Assembly: GCA_026389335.1 (NCBI GenBank)
Contig: JAPLIB010000092.1
Span: 62,001 to 126,000 of the forward strand
Direction: 5' to 3'
Source of the DNA: Cyanobacteriota bacterium
Lineage (GTDB): Bacteria; Cyanobacteriota; Cyanobacteriia; PCC-6307; Cyanobiaceae
Length of the DNA: 64,000 nucleotides
Shown here: in pieces, positions 41,471 to 51,225 of the stretch
Numbering within the stretch: the stretch's first letter is position 1
Layout of the letters: every line of letters begins with the position of its first letter
Notes under the pieces: generated by a model
The model's input: the letters and a program-made list of their open reading frames with translations, nothing else
Told to the model about the DNA's origin: nothing
Databases searched by the model: none
Translations under genes and position numbers: made by a program

Positions 41471-42685
41471 ATGAAACGGCTCCGTTCAGTGGCACGATTC
41501 CGATCAGGCGCATGGTTGCGACCAGGCGCATGGTTGCGAGCACGTGCGCTGATGCGGCTGGCTTCGACGCGTCGGGGGCAGGTCTTGCTCCTGGGCTTGT
41601 GCTCGATGGCCCTGGTCGTGGCTGTGTTGCTGGGGCCGAGCCTGTCGGGATCGAGGCGGGGAATGCCTGCAGCCACGGCCGACCGGGTGGTGGCGGTGGA
41701 TGTGCGGGCCCTGGCCCGCGGGCCGGGGGTGATTCCGGTGGAGGTTGGGGTTCATATTGAAAACTTTCATCATCTGGATCTGCGCAATCGCAGTTTTGTG
41801 GCAGAGGGGTATTACTGGCTCAAATGGAACCAGCAGATCCAGTCGCTGATTGATCAGGGGATTGTTCAGGTTGGTAACATCGCCGAATTGACCAATCAGT
41901 CTTCCACCTGGGACTCGAAGATTGAGCTTGATGGTTCGGCTCCGCGGCGATTGGCTGATGGCCGCTGGTATCAGTTATTTCGATTTTCGGCAGGTTTTTA
42001 TATTCCCTCTGTCAGTCTCAGTCGTTCGCCGTTTGATACTATTAATCTTCCTGTTGTGTTGGAAGTTAAGCCGGATAGTCTGGCTCTCCAGAATCGCAAG
42101 GTGTTATTGTTGCCCGATGTCAATGCTGGAAGCGATGCCAAGGGCGGCTATTCGGCGATGGATGGCTATAGACTTAGTTCGATCAAGACTATTGCAAATA
42201 TTCATTCTTATGGAACTGATTGGGGGCTGGGTCAAGGGGATCTCCAGTATTCACAAGTTGCGGTTGAATCCTTTTTTGAGGCTACATTTCTTGCTAATTT
42301 TGTCAACTGGATCTTGCCGCTATTGATCGTGCTTGCTATCGTCTTGTTGGCGCCTTCGCTGGCACCTGAGATGATGGATGTGCGCCTGGCGATCCCTTCA
42401 ACGGGCCTGCTGACGATGATCTTCTTGCAGCAGACCTACAAGGCGAATCTGCCGCCGATGGATGGTTTGTCGTTCCTTGATGTGTTGTATGCCTATTCCT
42501 ATCTGGTCTCCATCTTCACCTTTGCCCTCTTCCTCTGGTCCAGCAACTTGTTGTTGGGTCTTGAGGGGGCTTCCCTGGCGGTGGCCAGGTCGCGGATCAT
42601 CCGCATGGATCGGCGCTTCCAGCTGGTCAGTGTGCTCGGCTTCGCCCTGGTGGCCGTGCTCGCTTGGTGCAGCGCCTCCAGTTGA
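41471..42685 (+). CDS. Pentameric ligand-gated ion channel-like protein
   Basis: 404 aa. N-terminal basic stretch with an 18-bp in-frame duplication (GAWLRPGAWLRAR), signal anchor (VLLLGLCSMALVVAVLLG), then a beta-rich extracytoplasmic domain (VEVGVHIENFHHLDLRNRSFVAEGYYWLKW; FYIPSVSLSRSPFDTINLPV) and four TM helices (FVNWILPLLIVLAIVLL; LAIPSTGLLTMIFLQ; YAYSYLVSIFTFALFLW; LVSVLGFALVAVLAW). This architecture, an SPFD segment in place of the Cys-loop and Pro in M1, matches prokaryotic Cys-loop-type channels (GLIC-like). The stretch about 41750-42330 is more AT-rich than its flanks, suggesting transfer. Confidence 0.6.
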   Translation: MKRLRSVARFRSGAWLRPGAWLRARALMRLASTRRGQVLLLGLCSMALVVAVLLGPSLSGSRRGMPAATADRVVAVDVRALARGPGVIPVEVGVHIENFHHLDLRNRSFVAEGYYWLKWNQQIQSLIDQGIVQVGNIAELTNQSSTWDSKIELDGSAPRRLADGRWYQLFRFSAGFYIPSVSLSRSPFDTINLPVVLEVKPDSLALQNRKVLLLPDVNAGSDAKGGYSAMDGYRLSSIKTIANIHSYGTDWGLGQGDLQYSQVAVESFFEATFLANFVNWILPLLIVLAIVLLAPSLAPEMMDVRLAIPSTGLLTMIFLQQTYKANLPPMDGLSFLDVLYAYSYLVSIFTFALFLWSSNLLLGLEGASLAVARSRIIRMDRRFQLVSVLGFALVAVLAWCSASS

Positions 42686-42800
42686 AGGTCCCGGCCTTGG
42701 CGCCCTCAGGGCCGGGGATCTTCCAACCCTGGCGGGATGACGCCCTTTGGCTCTGGATCGGCAGGTAGCTTCGAAGCCGCCGACTTGGCTGGCCGGATCC

Positions 42801-43847
42801 ATGCCCCAGCTCTCCGCCCATCCATGGCTACTCGGACTGGGGTGCACCGCCCTGGTGCTGGGCTCCGGCTGCATGGTGCGGCTGGGCTCCCAGCCGGCCA
42901 CCCCCTCGCCGCCGGTCACGCCTGCTGCTGCCACGCCTGCTGTAGCTGCGACGGCCAGCCCCAGCCCTACCGAACCAGTACCAGCCCCTGTCTTACCCGG
43001 TGAGCCGGCTTTGCCTGTCGCTGCCGGCTCGTCCTATCCCCGGGTGCCTACCAATCCCGCCGCGATCGCGGCGCTGCTGGCCTCGCTGGAGCCGGCCCTG
43101 CGCTCGGCGGCCACCCCGGCAGACCAACTGGCGGCCCTGGGCCATCAGCAGCAGGTGATCTATCGGGTGCTGGCCCACCGGCCGGAGCTGGCGAAGCTGG
43201 TGCGGGCCCAGCTGCCGCCTCGCTGGCAAGGGGTGTTTGACCATCACCTGGGCGCCCGGCGCGAGTTCCTCGCCATGCATCCGCGCCGCCAGCGGCCTTC
43301 GCAGCTGCCGGCCTGGCGGATCATCGAGCCGGAGCCGGCCGCCAGGCTGCTGGGCTATTACCGCGAAGCCGCCGCCGCCACGGGCATCCCCTGGCAGGTG
43401 CTGGCGGCGGTGAATCTGGTGGAAACGGGCATGGGCCGCATCGATGGCATCTCCGTCGCCGATGCCCGCGGGCCGATGCAGTTTCTACCCTCCACCTGGG
43501 CCGAACCAGGCATCGGCAATGGCGGCGACATCCGCGATCCTCGCAGCGCCATTCAGGCGGCGGCCCGCTATCTGGTGCGGCGGGGTGGGCTCAAGGACAT
43601 CAGCAAGGGCCTCTGGGGCTACAACAACAGCGACCACTACGGTCGGGCCGTGCTCCACTACGCCGCCCTGCTGCGCGACGATCCGGCCGCCTACACCGGT
43701 CTGTATCACTGGCAGATTCACTTCGCTTCGAGTGCGGGCGATCTCTGGTTGCCGGTGGGCTACGACGAACCCCGGCCGCTTGCGGTGGCTGCCTGGCTGG
43801 ACCTGCACCCCTCCGCTCGGCCGCCGGCGGGCTCTTCGGGTTATTGA
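42801..43847 (+). CDS. Lytic transglycosylase (SLT domain), lipoprotein-like
   Basis: 348 aa from the ATG at 42801. An N-terminal hydrophobic segment with LVLGSGC resembles a lipobox; a Pro/Ala/Thr-rich linker follows. The SLT domain has YYREAAAATGIPWQVLAAVNLVETGMGRIDGISVADARGPMQFLPSTW (catalytic Glu, GPMQF motif), GNGGDIRDPRSAIQAAARYL and GLWGYNNSDHYGRAVLHYAALL. It cleaves peptidoglycan between MurNAc and GlcNAc. Its stop codon overlaps the end of the convergent P-type ATPase gene by 7 bp. Confidence 0.9.
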   Translation: MPQLSAHPWLLGLGCTALVLGSGCMVRLGSQPATPSPPVTPAAATPAVAATASPSPTEPVPAPVLPGEPALPVAAGSSYPRVPTNPAAIAALLASLEPALRSAATPADQLAALGHQQQVIYRVLAHRPELAKLVRAQLPPRWQGVFDHHLGARREFLAMHPRRQRPSQLPAWRIIEPEPAARLLGYYREAAAATGIPWQVLAAVNLVETGMGRIDGISVADARGPMQFLPSTWAEPGIGNGGDIRDPRSAIQAAARYLVRRGGLKDISKGLWGYNNSDHYGRAVLHYAALLRDDPAAYTGLYHWQIHFASSAGDLWLPVGYDEPRPLAVAAWLDLHPSARPPAGSSGY

Positions 43848-46738
43848 GCTCCGGCGGTCTGCCCGGGGAGGCCCCAACGCTTGTGGGTTGTGTCGGCGGC
43901 GAGCACCAGCAGGGTGGAGAGAGCCATCGCCGGTAGCCAGGCGAGCGGGAACGGCGCCATGCCGAAGGCGGCGGCCAGGGCCGGAAGCAGCACCAGACAG
44001 CCGGCCACCAGCGGTTCGCTGATCAGGCCCAGCCAGAACAGGCGATTGGGGGTGTTCAGCCGCTTCCAGAACGGCAGCCGGTCGCTGCGGCAGGCCAGCA
44101 GGGCCCCGATCTGCCCCGCCACGATCAGACAGAAGGTGACGCTGGCGGCCTGGTGCTGAATCGCCAGCACCGCCGGCGGCGCGGTGTGATGTAGCAACTG
44201 GGGAGCCAAGCGTCGCAGCTCGCTGAGGCCGATGCCGTGCTGCCACCAGACGAGCAGGTAGCCGCCCATCGCGGCGATCGCCTCCGCCAGCCCCAGCACC
44301 AGGTAGGCGCGCAGCATCACGGCTCGATCCAGCAGCGCCTGACCCCGGGGCCGGGGTGCCAGGCGCATCACCCCCGGCTCCGGTGCTTCGGCGCCCAGAC
44401 CCAGGGCAGGCAGTAGATCGGTGCCCAGATCCACCGCCAGGATCTGCAGCACCGTCAGGGCGGCCGGGATCCCAGCGGTGACCATGGCCAGGAAGGGGGC
44501 CACCTCACTGACATTGGAGGCCAGCACGTAGGTGATGAACCGGCCGATGTTGCTGACCACGGAGCGGCCATAGCGGATCGCCTGCACGATCGTCGCGAAG
44601 TTGTCGTCGAGCAGCACGATGTCGGCGGCTTCCCGGGCGACATCGGTGCCACTGATGCCCATAGCCAGGCCCACATCTGCGGCCCGCAGGGCCGGGGCGT
44701 CGTTGACGCCGTCGCCGGTGACGGCCACCACTTCGCCCAGGGCGCGGTAGGCCAGCACCAGCCGCAGCTTCTGCTCCGGCGCCATGCGGGCGAACACCAG
44801 CCGGTGGCGGTACTTGAGCAACTGGCGCAATTGCAGATCGCTGATCAGATCGAGGGTGCCGCCATCGATCACCCGCACCGGATCGGCACGATCGCCCTGG
44901 TGACCGAAGGCCCCCTCGACATGGTCCGGGGCCTCCAGCAGGCCGATCTGGCGGGCGATCGCCTGGGCGGTGAGGCCGTAGTCGCCGGTCACCATCGTCA
45001 CCTTGATGCCCGCCTCCTGGCACTGGCGGATCGCATCCGCCACCTCGGGGCGCGGTGGGTCGTAGAGCCCCAGTAGCCCCAGAAACAGCAGCCCGCTTTC
45101 CAGCGCCTCCGGTTCCACAGCCCGCAGCGAGGCGTCGCCGGGCCGGATCGCCACGGCAATCACCCGATACCCCTTGCTGGCCAGCCGGTCGTTGGCCTGC
45201 ACCACCTGCTGCCGCATTGTCTCGCTGAGTGGCATGGCCCCCGCTGCTGTAATCCAGCCGTCGCAGCTCTGCAGCACCTCCAGCGGTGCCCCCTTGGTGA
45301 GCGTCAGCAGGGGCCTGGCGGCCTCATCGGTAGCCATGGCCGGAGCCATGGCCGTCGTGATCGTGGCGGACAGGGCCAGGGGAAGGTCGTCATCTCCTGG
45401 CGACCACTCCACCAGTACCGTCATGCGGCGGCGGTGGGAGTCGAAGGGCAGTTCGCGCAGGCGCCGGTGGCGTTGTTGCAGGTCCGCAGGGATCAGCCCG
45501 GCGGCGGCGGCCGCCAGCAGCATCGCTGTTTCGGTGGGATCGCCGCTGGCGCGCCAGGGGGCCTCGGCCTCGCGGCCGGCTTGCGCCGCTTCCCGTTCCA
45601 GGCGGGCGTTGCTGCAGAGGGCGGCGCAACGCAGCAGCAGTGGCTTGAGCGGATCGGCCTGGGATGCGCTGCTGTCGGGCAGCCAGGTCTGCTCCACCGC
45701 CATGCGATTGCTGGTGAGGGTGCCGGTCTTGTCGCTGCAGATCACACTCACCGAGCCCAGGGTTTCCACCGCCGAGAGGCGGCGCACCAGGGCCTGGCTG
45801 CGGGCCATGCGCTGCACGTTCAGGGCCAGGGCCATGGTGACGGTGGGTAGCAGGCCCTCGGGCACGTTGGCGACGATGATCCCCACCGCGAACACCAGGC
45901 TCTCCAGCGGGCCCATGCCGACGAACAGCAGGCTGAGGCCGAAGGCGAGCAGCCCCATCGTCACGGCGATCGTGCTGATCGTGTGCACGATGCGCGCCAC
46001 CTGTTGCTCCAGGGTGCTGATGGCGCGGCGGGTGCCGGTGGCCAGATGGGCCACCTGGCCGAATTCGGTTTCGGCACCGGTGGCGTAGACGATCGCCTCG
46101 CCACGGCCGCAGGCGATCGCACTGCCGGCCAGCACCAGGTTGGGCCGTTCGGTACTGACGATTCGCATCCGTTGGGGATCGCTGGTGATCGCCTCGGCAT
46201 GGCGGGCCACCGGCAGCGATTCACCGGTGAGCACCGAGAGGTCGAGGCTGAGGTCGTGGGCCACCACCAGGCGGCCGTCGGCCGGCACCCGGTCGCCTTC
46301 CTCCAGCAGCAGCCGATCGCCACTCACCAGTTGTTCGGCATTGAGGAAGGCCAGCTCGCCGTTGCGCCACACCTGCACCTGCCGCGGCAGCGAGCGGGTG
46401 AGCGCCGCCAGGGTGCGCTCGGCCTGGAACTCCTGCCAGAAGGAGAACAGGCCGTTGATCAGCACCACCGACCAGATCGCCCAGCCCAGCTCCGGGGTGC
46501 CGGCGGCGAAGGCCAGGGCGCCGGCGATCCAGAGCAGCAGGGCCATGAAGTGGAGCATCTGATCGAGCAAGCGCAGCAGCAGCGGCCGCCGTTTCTGGGG
46601 CGGCAGCCGATTGGCGCCATAGCGGGCCAGCCTCAGGCTGGCTTCCGCCTGGGTCAGTCCTTCAGGGCGGCTCTGCAGGGCTGCATACACCTGCTGGACC
46701 GGCAGGGACCAGATCGGTTGGCTGGCGGAGAGTTGCAT
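43841..46738 (-). CDS. Cation-transporting P-type ATPase (P2 type, Na,K-ATPase-like)
   Basis: 965 aa from the ATG at 46738. Motifs: TGESLPVAR (actuator), VANVPEGLLPTVTMALALN (M4), SVICSDKTGTLTSN (phosphorylated Asp), KGAPLEVL, TGDGVNDAPALRAADVGLAMG, and VDLGTDLLPALGLGAE in M6. The ANVPEGLLPTVT and VDLGTD signatures are closest to Na,K-ATPase-like (P2C) pumps rather than plain Ca pumps. It would export Na+ or a similar cation. It lies 4 bp downstream of dhaKL on the same strand, with no obvious functional link. Confidence 0.9.
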   Translation of the reverse strand: MQLSASQPIWSLPVQQVYAALQSRPEGLTQAEASLRLARYGANRLPPQKRRPLLLRLLDQMLHFMALLLWIAGALAFAAGTPELGWAIWSVVLINGLFSFWQEFQAERTLAALTRSLPRQVQVWRNGELAFLNAEQLVSGDRLLLEEGDRVPADGRLVVAHDLSLDLSVLTGESLPVARHAEAITSDPQRMRIVSTERPNLVLAGSAIACGRGEAIVYATGAETEFGQVAHLATGTRRAISTLEQQVARIVHTISTIAVTMGLLAFGLSLLFVGMGPLESLVFAVGIIVANVPEGLLPTVTMALALNVQRMARSQALVRRLSAVETLGSVSVICSDKTGTLTSNRMAVEQTWLPDSSASQADPLKPLLLRCAALCSNARLEREAAQAGREAEAPWRASGDPTETAMLLAAAAAGLIPADLQQRHRRLRELPFDSHRRRMTVLVEWSPGDDDLPLALSATITTAMAPAMATDEAARPLLTLTKGAPLEVLQSCDGWITAAGAMPLSETMRQQVVQANDRLASKGYRVIAVAIRPGDASLRAVEPEALESGLLFLGLLGLYDPPRPEVADAIRQCQEAGIKVTMVTGDYGLTAQAIARQIGLLEAPDHVEGAFGHQGDRADPVRVIDGGTLDLISDLQLRQLLKYRHRLVFARMAPEQKLRLVLAYRALGEVVAVTGDGVNDAPALRAADVGLAMGISGTDVAREAADIVLLDDNFATIVQAIRYGRSVVSNIGRFITYVLASNVSEVAPFLAMVTAGIPAALTVLQILAVDLGTDLLPALGLGAEAPEPGVMRLAPRPRGQALLDRAVMLRAYLVLGLAEAIAAMGGYLLVWWQHGIGLSELRRLAPQLLHHTAPPAVLAIQHQAASVTFCLIVAGQIGALLACRSDRLPFWKRLNTPNRLFWLGLISEPLVAGCLVLLPALAAAFGMAPFPLAWLPAMALSTLLVLAADTTHKRWGLPGQTAGAQ

Positions 46739-46742
46739 GGGC

Positions 46743-48527
46743 TCAGGGCTGCACGGCCCGGGCGCAGAGGGCCAGGGAGGTGGCGCCAGCGTCGGCGTGG
46801 CCGCGGCTGCGCTCGGCATGGGGCCGGGCCCGGCCCAGCCTGGGCAGCAGCTCGGCGCTGGCGGCGGCGGCCGCGGTGGCCGCCGCCGCCGCCAGCCGCC
46901 AGGCCTCAGGCAGGTCAGCGCCGGCCGCGTGTGCGGCGCGGAACTGCAGTGCCAGGGGCTGGAGCGCATCGACCAGGGTCTTGTCGCCGGGTTCGGCCTT
47001 GCCCCGTTGTTTCACCGCCGCCAGTGCCCCATCCAGGGCGGCGGCGACCGCCTCGGCCCGGGTGCCGTCGGGCGCGGCCAGGGTCTCGGCCAGGGCTTGG
47101 GCGGCGGCCTCCAGTCCGGTGCCCCAGAGGGCGCCGGAGGTGCCGCCTCCCTGTTCACTCCAGGCTTCGGCCGCCGCCTGCAGTAAGGCCACGGCGTCGC
47201 CGCCAGCGGCCAGCACCTGCTCCGCGGCGGCCACGGCACCAGCGGCGCCGCGCACCATGGCGAGGCCGTGATCTCCGTCGCCGGCCTGGGCATCGAGACG
47301 GCCCAGCTCCGGTTCGGCGTCCACCAGGGCGTGGTGCAGCTGCTGCAGTCGCTCCAGCAAGGACGCAGCCAGGGCCAGGCACTCGGCCTGGGCCCGGGGC
47401 GAGAGGGTGGCCGCCGCGGCACGGCCGGGGGGGCTGGCTTCCGGGGCGGAGGCGCCGGCGATCGCAGCGTCCCGGGTCGCGGGCGCCGGCCGCTGGCTGT
47501 CGGGGCCCGGGGCTGGGGGGGGCGTGCCCGTACGGCGGTAGGCGGCACTGTCGGCGGGGGCTTGCCACAGCTGCAGCAGCTCGTCATCGACCCAGAACAG
47601 GCTGAGGGAGACGCCGGCCATGTCGAGGCTGGTCACCAGCTCACCGCATTCGCTGTCGGCGATCACGACGCCGGCCGCTTCGAGCCGGCGGGCCACGGCG
47701 GCGAAGACCACGAACAGCTCTTCGTACTTACAGAGGCCGAGGCCGTTGAGCAGCACCACGGCCCGGTCCCGTTCGAGGCTGACGCCTTCGGGCAGTTCCG
47801 CCAGCAGCTGGGATACCAGCAGGCTCGCCAGTCCCTCGGCATCGGGGCGCTCCTGCTCGCCCAGCCCCGGTTCGCCATGGAGTCCCATGCCGACGGCCAT
47901 GCGGCCCGCTGGCACGCTGAACAGGGGCGCCTCGGCCCCCGGCAGGGTGCAGCCGCTGAAGGCCACCCCGAGGCTGCGCACCCGGTCGTTGGCACGGCTG
48001 GCCAGGGCCGTGACGGCCTCGAGATCGCGGCCGGCAGCGGCGGCGGCACCGGCCACCTTGTACACGGCCAGGCCGCCGGCGATGCCGCGGCGCAGCTGCT
48101 TCTGTTCGGGCGGGGCGCTGGCGATGTCATCGGTGACGGTGACGATGCGCACCTCCATTCCTTCCGAGCGCAGACGCTCCGCCCCCAGGCTGAACTGCAA
48201 CATGTCACCGGCGTAGTTGCCGAAGGCGAGTAGCAGGCCGGCGCCCCGTTCCACCGCGCGGCTGACCCGCTGCACCTGGCCGGCGGCGGGTGAGGCGAAG
48301 ATGTTGCCGCAGACGGCGCCGCTGGCCAGGCCTGCCCCCACGAGGCCGGCGAAGGCCGGGTAGTGGCCCGAGCCGCCACCCACCACCAGGGCTACCTGGC
48401 CCAGGGGGGGCAGCGCCGCCCGCACCACGCCGCCATCGACGGCCCGCACGTGGCGTTGATGGGAGGCGACGAAGCCTTCCAGGGCCTGATCGCGGAAGCT
48501 GCTGGCATCGGTGATCAACTGCGTCAT
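46743..48527 (-). CDS. dhaKL: Dihydroxyacetone kinase DhaK-DhaL fusion
   Basis: 594 aa. The DhaK domain (1-330) has LVVGGGSGHYPAFAGLVGAGL, GNIFASP, NYAGDMLQF and the substrate-binding His in VGMGLHGEPG; a Pro/Ala linker leads to the DhaL domain (380-580) with the Mg-ATP Asp cluster DAQAGDGDHGLAMVRGA and EQGGGTSGALWGTGL. ATP-dependent kinases of this build act on dihydroxyacetone or related tetroses (erythrulose). It is divergent from a sugar-binding protein gene, which hints at a carbohydrate role. Confidence 0.93.
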   Translation of the reverse strand: MTQLITDASSFRDQALEGFVASHQRHVRAVDGGVVRAALPPLGQVALVVGGGSGHYPAFAGLVGAGLASGAVCGNIFASPAAGQVQRVSRAVERGAGLLLAFGNYAGDMLQFSLGAERLRSEGMEVRIVTVTDDIASAPPEQKQLRRGIAGGLAVYKVAGAAAAAGRDLEAVTALASRANDRVRSLGVAFSGCTLPGAEAPLFSVPAGRMAVGMGLHGEPGLGEQERPDAEGLASLLVSQLLAELPEGVSLERDRAVVLLNGLGLCKYEELFVVFAAVARRLEAAGVVIADSECGELVTSLDMAGVSLSLFWVDDELLQLWQAPADSAAYRRTGTPPPAPGPDSQRPAPATRDAAIAGASAPEASPPGRAAAATLSPRAQAECLALAASLLERLQQLHHALVDAEPELGRLDAQAGDGDHGLAMVRGAAGAVAAAEQVLAAGGDAVALLQAAAEAWSEQGGGTSGALWGTGLEAAAQALAETLAAPDGTRAEAVAAALDGALAAVKQRGKAEPGDKTLVDALQPLALQFRAAHAAGADLPEAWRLAAAAATAAAAASAELLPRLGRARPHAERSRGHADAGATSLALCARAVQP

Positions 48528-48957
48528 GGTGGCCGGAGCAAAGCAACGGATCGGGCTGGGGGCAGGTTAGGGATGGCGGCCTGAGCTGCTGAGCGATTCA
48601 GCGCTTGTTCACACGGGCGGCCCGATCCCGTGCTCGGCGGTGCGTGGAGGGGGCCTGCCGGCAGCCGCGCCTCCTGGGGCTGGGTGATGGGTTGCCCAGT
48701 GGGCAGATCAGCCCTGCCCGTTGGCGCTGAATCAGCTGACTCCAGGGGGCCAATCTCACCTCTGGGCCCTGCCCTGAATGGGCTGGGCCGAACCAGGGTG
48801 CCGGCGCCCTACGGGAGGGCCGTGAAGCTGGATGGCTGAGCCAGTGGCCGGTTGTGGCCTTGGCGCTGGCGGCAGCTGCTACGGCTTACAACCCGATCGC
48901 GACGTCCGAGGCTGAAGGTGTTGATATTGGGTGCTTCGTGATCAGGCGTTTGCGGGC
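48528..48957. other. 430-bp divergent intergenic region, dhaKL / sugar-binding protein
   Basis: No gene is supported; short frames here lack coding character. It should contain the two divergent promoters. I see no clear operator or repeat. Confidence 0.5.
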
Positions 48958-50022
48958 ATGACGGTACGGAAATGGGCGGCTCCTGCTGGTCGCTGGTCCA
49001 GCCGGCTGGGGTTGGCGGGGCGGGGCAGGACGGCCCTGGTCGGGGGCGCCATGCTCCTGGCTTCAGCGCTGCTGGCGCCGGCGCTGGCTGCGCCCAAGTC
49101 CTCGGGATCGGTGGCGCCGGGGCTGAACGCCGCTGTTGCTCCGGCAGGGCGAGCCGTAGCCGCCAAAGAGACAGGGCCGCTGCGCTTCGTGGTGATCCCC
49201 AAGCTGCCCCACCCCTGGTTCGACACGGTGCATCAGGGGGCGCTGGAGGCGGCGGCCACGCTGGAGCGCCAGACCGGCCGCACGGTGCAAATCGAGTACC
49301 GCCCGCCCGCCCGGGCGGAGGTGGCCGAGCAGGCCGCGATCCTCGAGGCGGCGATCGCCAGCCGTCCGAGCGGCATCACCATCGATCTGGTCGATGGCCC
49401 GCGGCTGAAACCTCTGCTGGAACGGGCCGTCAGGGAGAAGATCCCGGTGACGGTGTTTGATTCGGTGGCGCCGGAGGGCCTGGCGCTGCCCAGCATCGGC
49501 AATGACTTCTGTCTGCAGGCCCGCATCTCCTCTGAGCGCCTGGTGCAGCTGCTTGATGGTCAGGGTGAGGTGGCGATCCTGCAGGGGGTGCCGACGGCGC
49601 CGAACCATGCGATCCGGGTGCGCTGCCATCGCGAGGTGTTCGCCGGCCATCCGGGCATCCGGGTGGTGGCGTCTCCGGCCGATAACGACAGCATCGCCGA
49701 GGCCGAGCAGCAGGTCCGCCTCACCCAGGCCGCCCATCCGGCCCTGCGCGGCTGGGTCACGGCTGACGCCGGTGGTGGCATCGGCATTGCCCGGGCGCTC
49801 AAGAGCCTCGGGCTCACGGGCAAGGTGAAGGTGGTGGCCCTCGACGATCTGCCCGAAACCCTGTACTGGATCCGCCAGGGGGTGGTGGATTCCACCGCCG
49901 CCACCCGGCCTCGGGCCCAGGGCTACTGGGCTGTGGTGGCGCTGTGGCAGCTGGGCCTGGGGGCGCCGACCATGGAGCGCTTCAACACCGGAATCCTGGT
50001 GGAGAAGGGGTTGAAGAACTAA
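48958..50022 (+). CDS. Periplasmic sugar-binding protein (RbsB/LacI-like fold)
   Basis: 354 aa from the ATG at 48958. A signal peptide (ALVGGAMLLASALLAPALAAP) precedes a type I periplasmic binding fold: FVVIPKLPHPWFDTVHQGALEAAATL, ILEAAIASRPSGITIDLVDGPRLKPLLERAV, IPVTVFDSVAPEGLALPSIGND, GEVAILQGVPTAPNHAIRVRCH, GWVTADAGGGIGIARALKS, VKVVALDDLPETL and a C-terminal FNTGILVEKG. No ABC permease or ATPase gene is adjacent, so it may serve a distant transporter or a sensor. Last intact gene before the transposase remnants. Confidence 0.88.
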   Translation: MTVRKWAAPAGRWSSRLGLAGRGRTALVGGAMLLASALLAPALAAPKSSGSVAPGLNAAVAPAGRAVAAKETGPLRFVVIPKLPHPWFDTVHQGALEAAATLERQTGRTVQIEYRPPARAEVAEQAAILEAAIASRPSGITIDLVDGPRLKPLLERAVREKIPVTVFDSVAPEGLALPSIGNDFCLQARISSERLVQLLDGQGEVAILQGVPTAPNHAIRVRCHREVFAGHPGIRVVASPADNDSIAEAEQQVRLTQAAHPALRGWVTADAGGGIGIARALKSLGLTGKVKVVALDDLPETLYWIRQGVVDSTAATRPRAQGYWAVVALWQLGLGAPTMERFNTGILVEKGLKN

Positions 50023-50198
50023 GAGTTTGCAGAAAACCCAGTCCAAGAGTCAGTTTTCCACAGGCATGAGCTGATTACCGGTTCATAAAGATGGTTCGAT
50101 GTCGATTAGGGCAGCAAACAGCCCGATTTCGACATCGTTGGCCTGTTTGCAAGGCATTGGTTGTGCTCTTTTGGGTACAACTCTGGACAACCTGCGGT

Positions 50199-50390
50199 TC
50201 ATGCCGCCTCCATCGCTGGCTTGAGCAGGTTGCCCAGGCGGATCAGGTTGTAAGCGATCACGTGCAGGCCAATTAAGGCACTGACGTTCTCTTGGCCGCG
50301 CAGTTCGAACTGCCGCAGTCCGCCGAACGCCTTGAGCCAACCGAACACCTTCTCGATCACCCGGCGGGCAGGGCTGATTGAAAGTACCAA
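50199..50390 (-). pseudogene. IS5-family transposase C-terminal remnant
   Basis: About 60 residues reading RRVIEKVFGWLKAFGGLRQFELRGQENVSALIGLHVIAYNLIRLGNLL match the C-terminal end of IS5-type DDE transposases (the YREK-like E motif and RxxxR helix). Nothing upstream in frame restores the catalytic core. No terminal inverted repeats identified. Confidence 0.75.
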
Positions 50391-50494
50391 ATCGCTTCAG
50401 GGTTGGGCTGCCGCATCGCCATCGCCATCGCCATCGTCAGCAGCGCCGTGATGTCGTGCATCACCGCCTGCATGCCGGTCCGGATCGACTGAAA

Positions 50495-50770
50495 TCACGC
50501 CAATCGGAGCAGGTTGAGGGCTGCCGTTCGCAGCGTGGCCATCGCTCCCGCGCTGTTGCCTCGATAGCGGTGGGCATTCTCATGGAGCTGGGTGTCACGG
50601 ATCCAGTGCCAGCCTTCAATACTCCAGCGCTCCCGCACCAGCTGCAGCAGTGCTTCTGGGGTGGTACGCAGGCTGGTGTCGCACCGAGAGGTGCGCTGCA
50701 TGAAACAAGACAGATGGGTGGCCTGAAATGGCTTGCCGTCACGGCTGCCGGTGGTGCTCACCTCCACGAT
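50495..50770 (-). pseudogene. ISAs1-like transposase C-terminal remnant
   Basis: Reads ALLQLVRERWSIEGWHWIRDTQLHENAHRYRGNSAGAMATLRTAALNLLRLA, the C-terminal block of ISAs1-family transposases (W-x-IE-x2-LHW then RxGN...RRxALNLLR). It is joined upstream, out of frame, to an IS5-like fragment. Confidence 0.7.
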
Positions 50771-50819
50771 CCAGCTGGTGCCGCACCATGTCGCGCGGAT
50801 GTGCTTTGGAGCCTGTTTT

Positions 50820-51225
50820 GAGCAGCGGTTTGACCTCGGGAGCTCCCATCAGCTTCTCCAGGAACAGCCCCATGACGTCGTCATTGAGGAGCTGATCGCG
50901 GTTTTTTGTGAATGTGGTCGGATGCCAGATCACATCGTCGGGGCTCAAGCCCACAAACCAGCGGAACAGCAGGTTGTAGTGGAGCTGCTCCAGCAGCAGC
51001 CGCTCGGAGCGGATCCCGTAGAACGCCTGCAGCAGCGAGGCCAGCAGCAGCTGCTCCGGCGGGACTGAGGGACGGCCTTCCAGGGCATACAGCAGCAGAA
51101 GGTGGGATAGAGCCGATCAAGGGCCTGATCCGCCAACTTCCGTATCCGCCTGAGCGGATGGCTGGTCGGGATCCGCTCCTCGATCGAGACGTAGGAGAAC
51201 AAGGAGCCGCTGCGCTCCTGTTGGT
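50820..51225 (-). pseudogene. IS5-like transposase N-terminal remnant, frameshifted
   Basis: QQERSGSLFSYVSIEERIPTSHPLRRIRKLADQALDRL (one frame) continues after a frameshift near 51090-51105 as GRPSVPPEQLLLASLLQAFYGIRSERLLLEQLHYNLLFRWFVGLSPDDVIW then TTFTKNRDQLL. Homology ends at EVKPLL near 50820, before the first catalytic Asp. It is a decayed, truncated IS copy. Confidence 0.8.

Noticed and set aside
48630-48839. 69-aa ORF in the dhaKL/sugar-binding-protein gap
   Set aside because: Gly/Arg/Pro-rich chance frame in GC-rich intergenic DNA.
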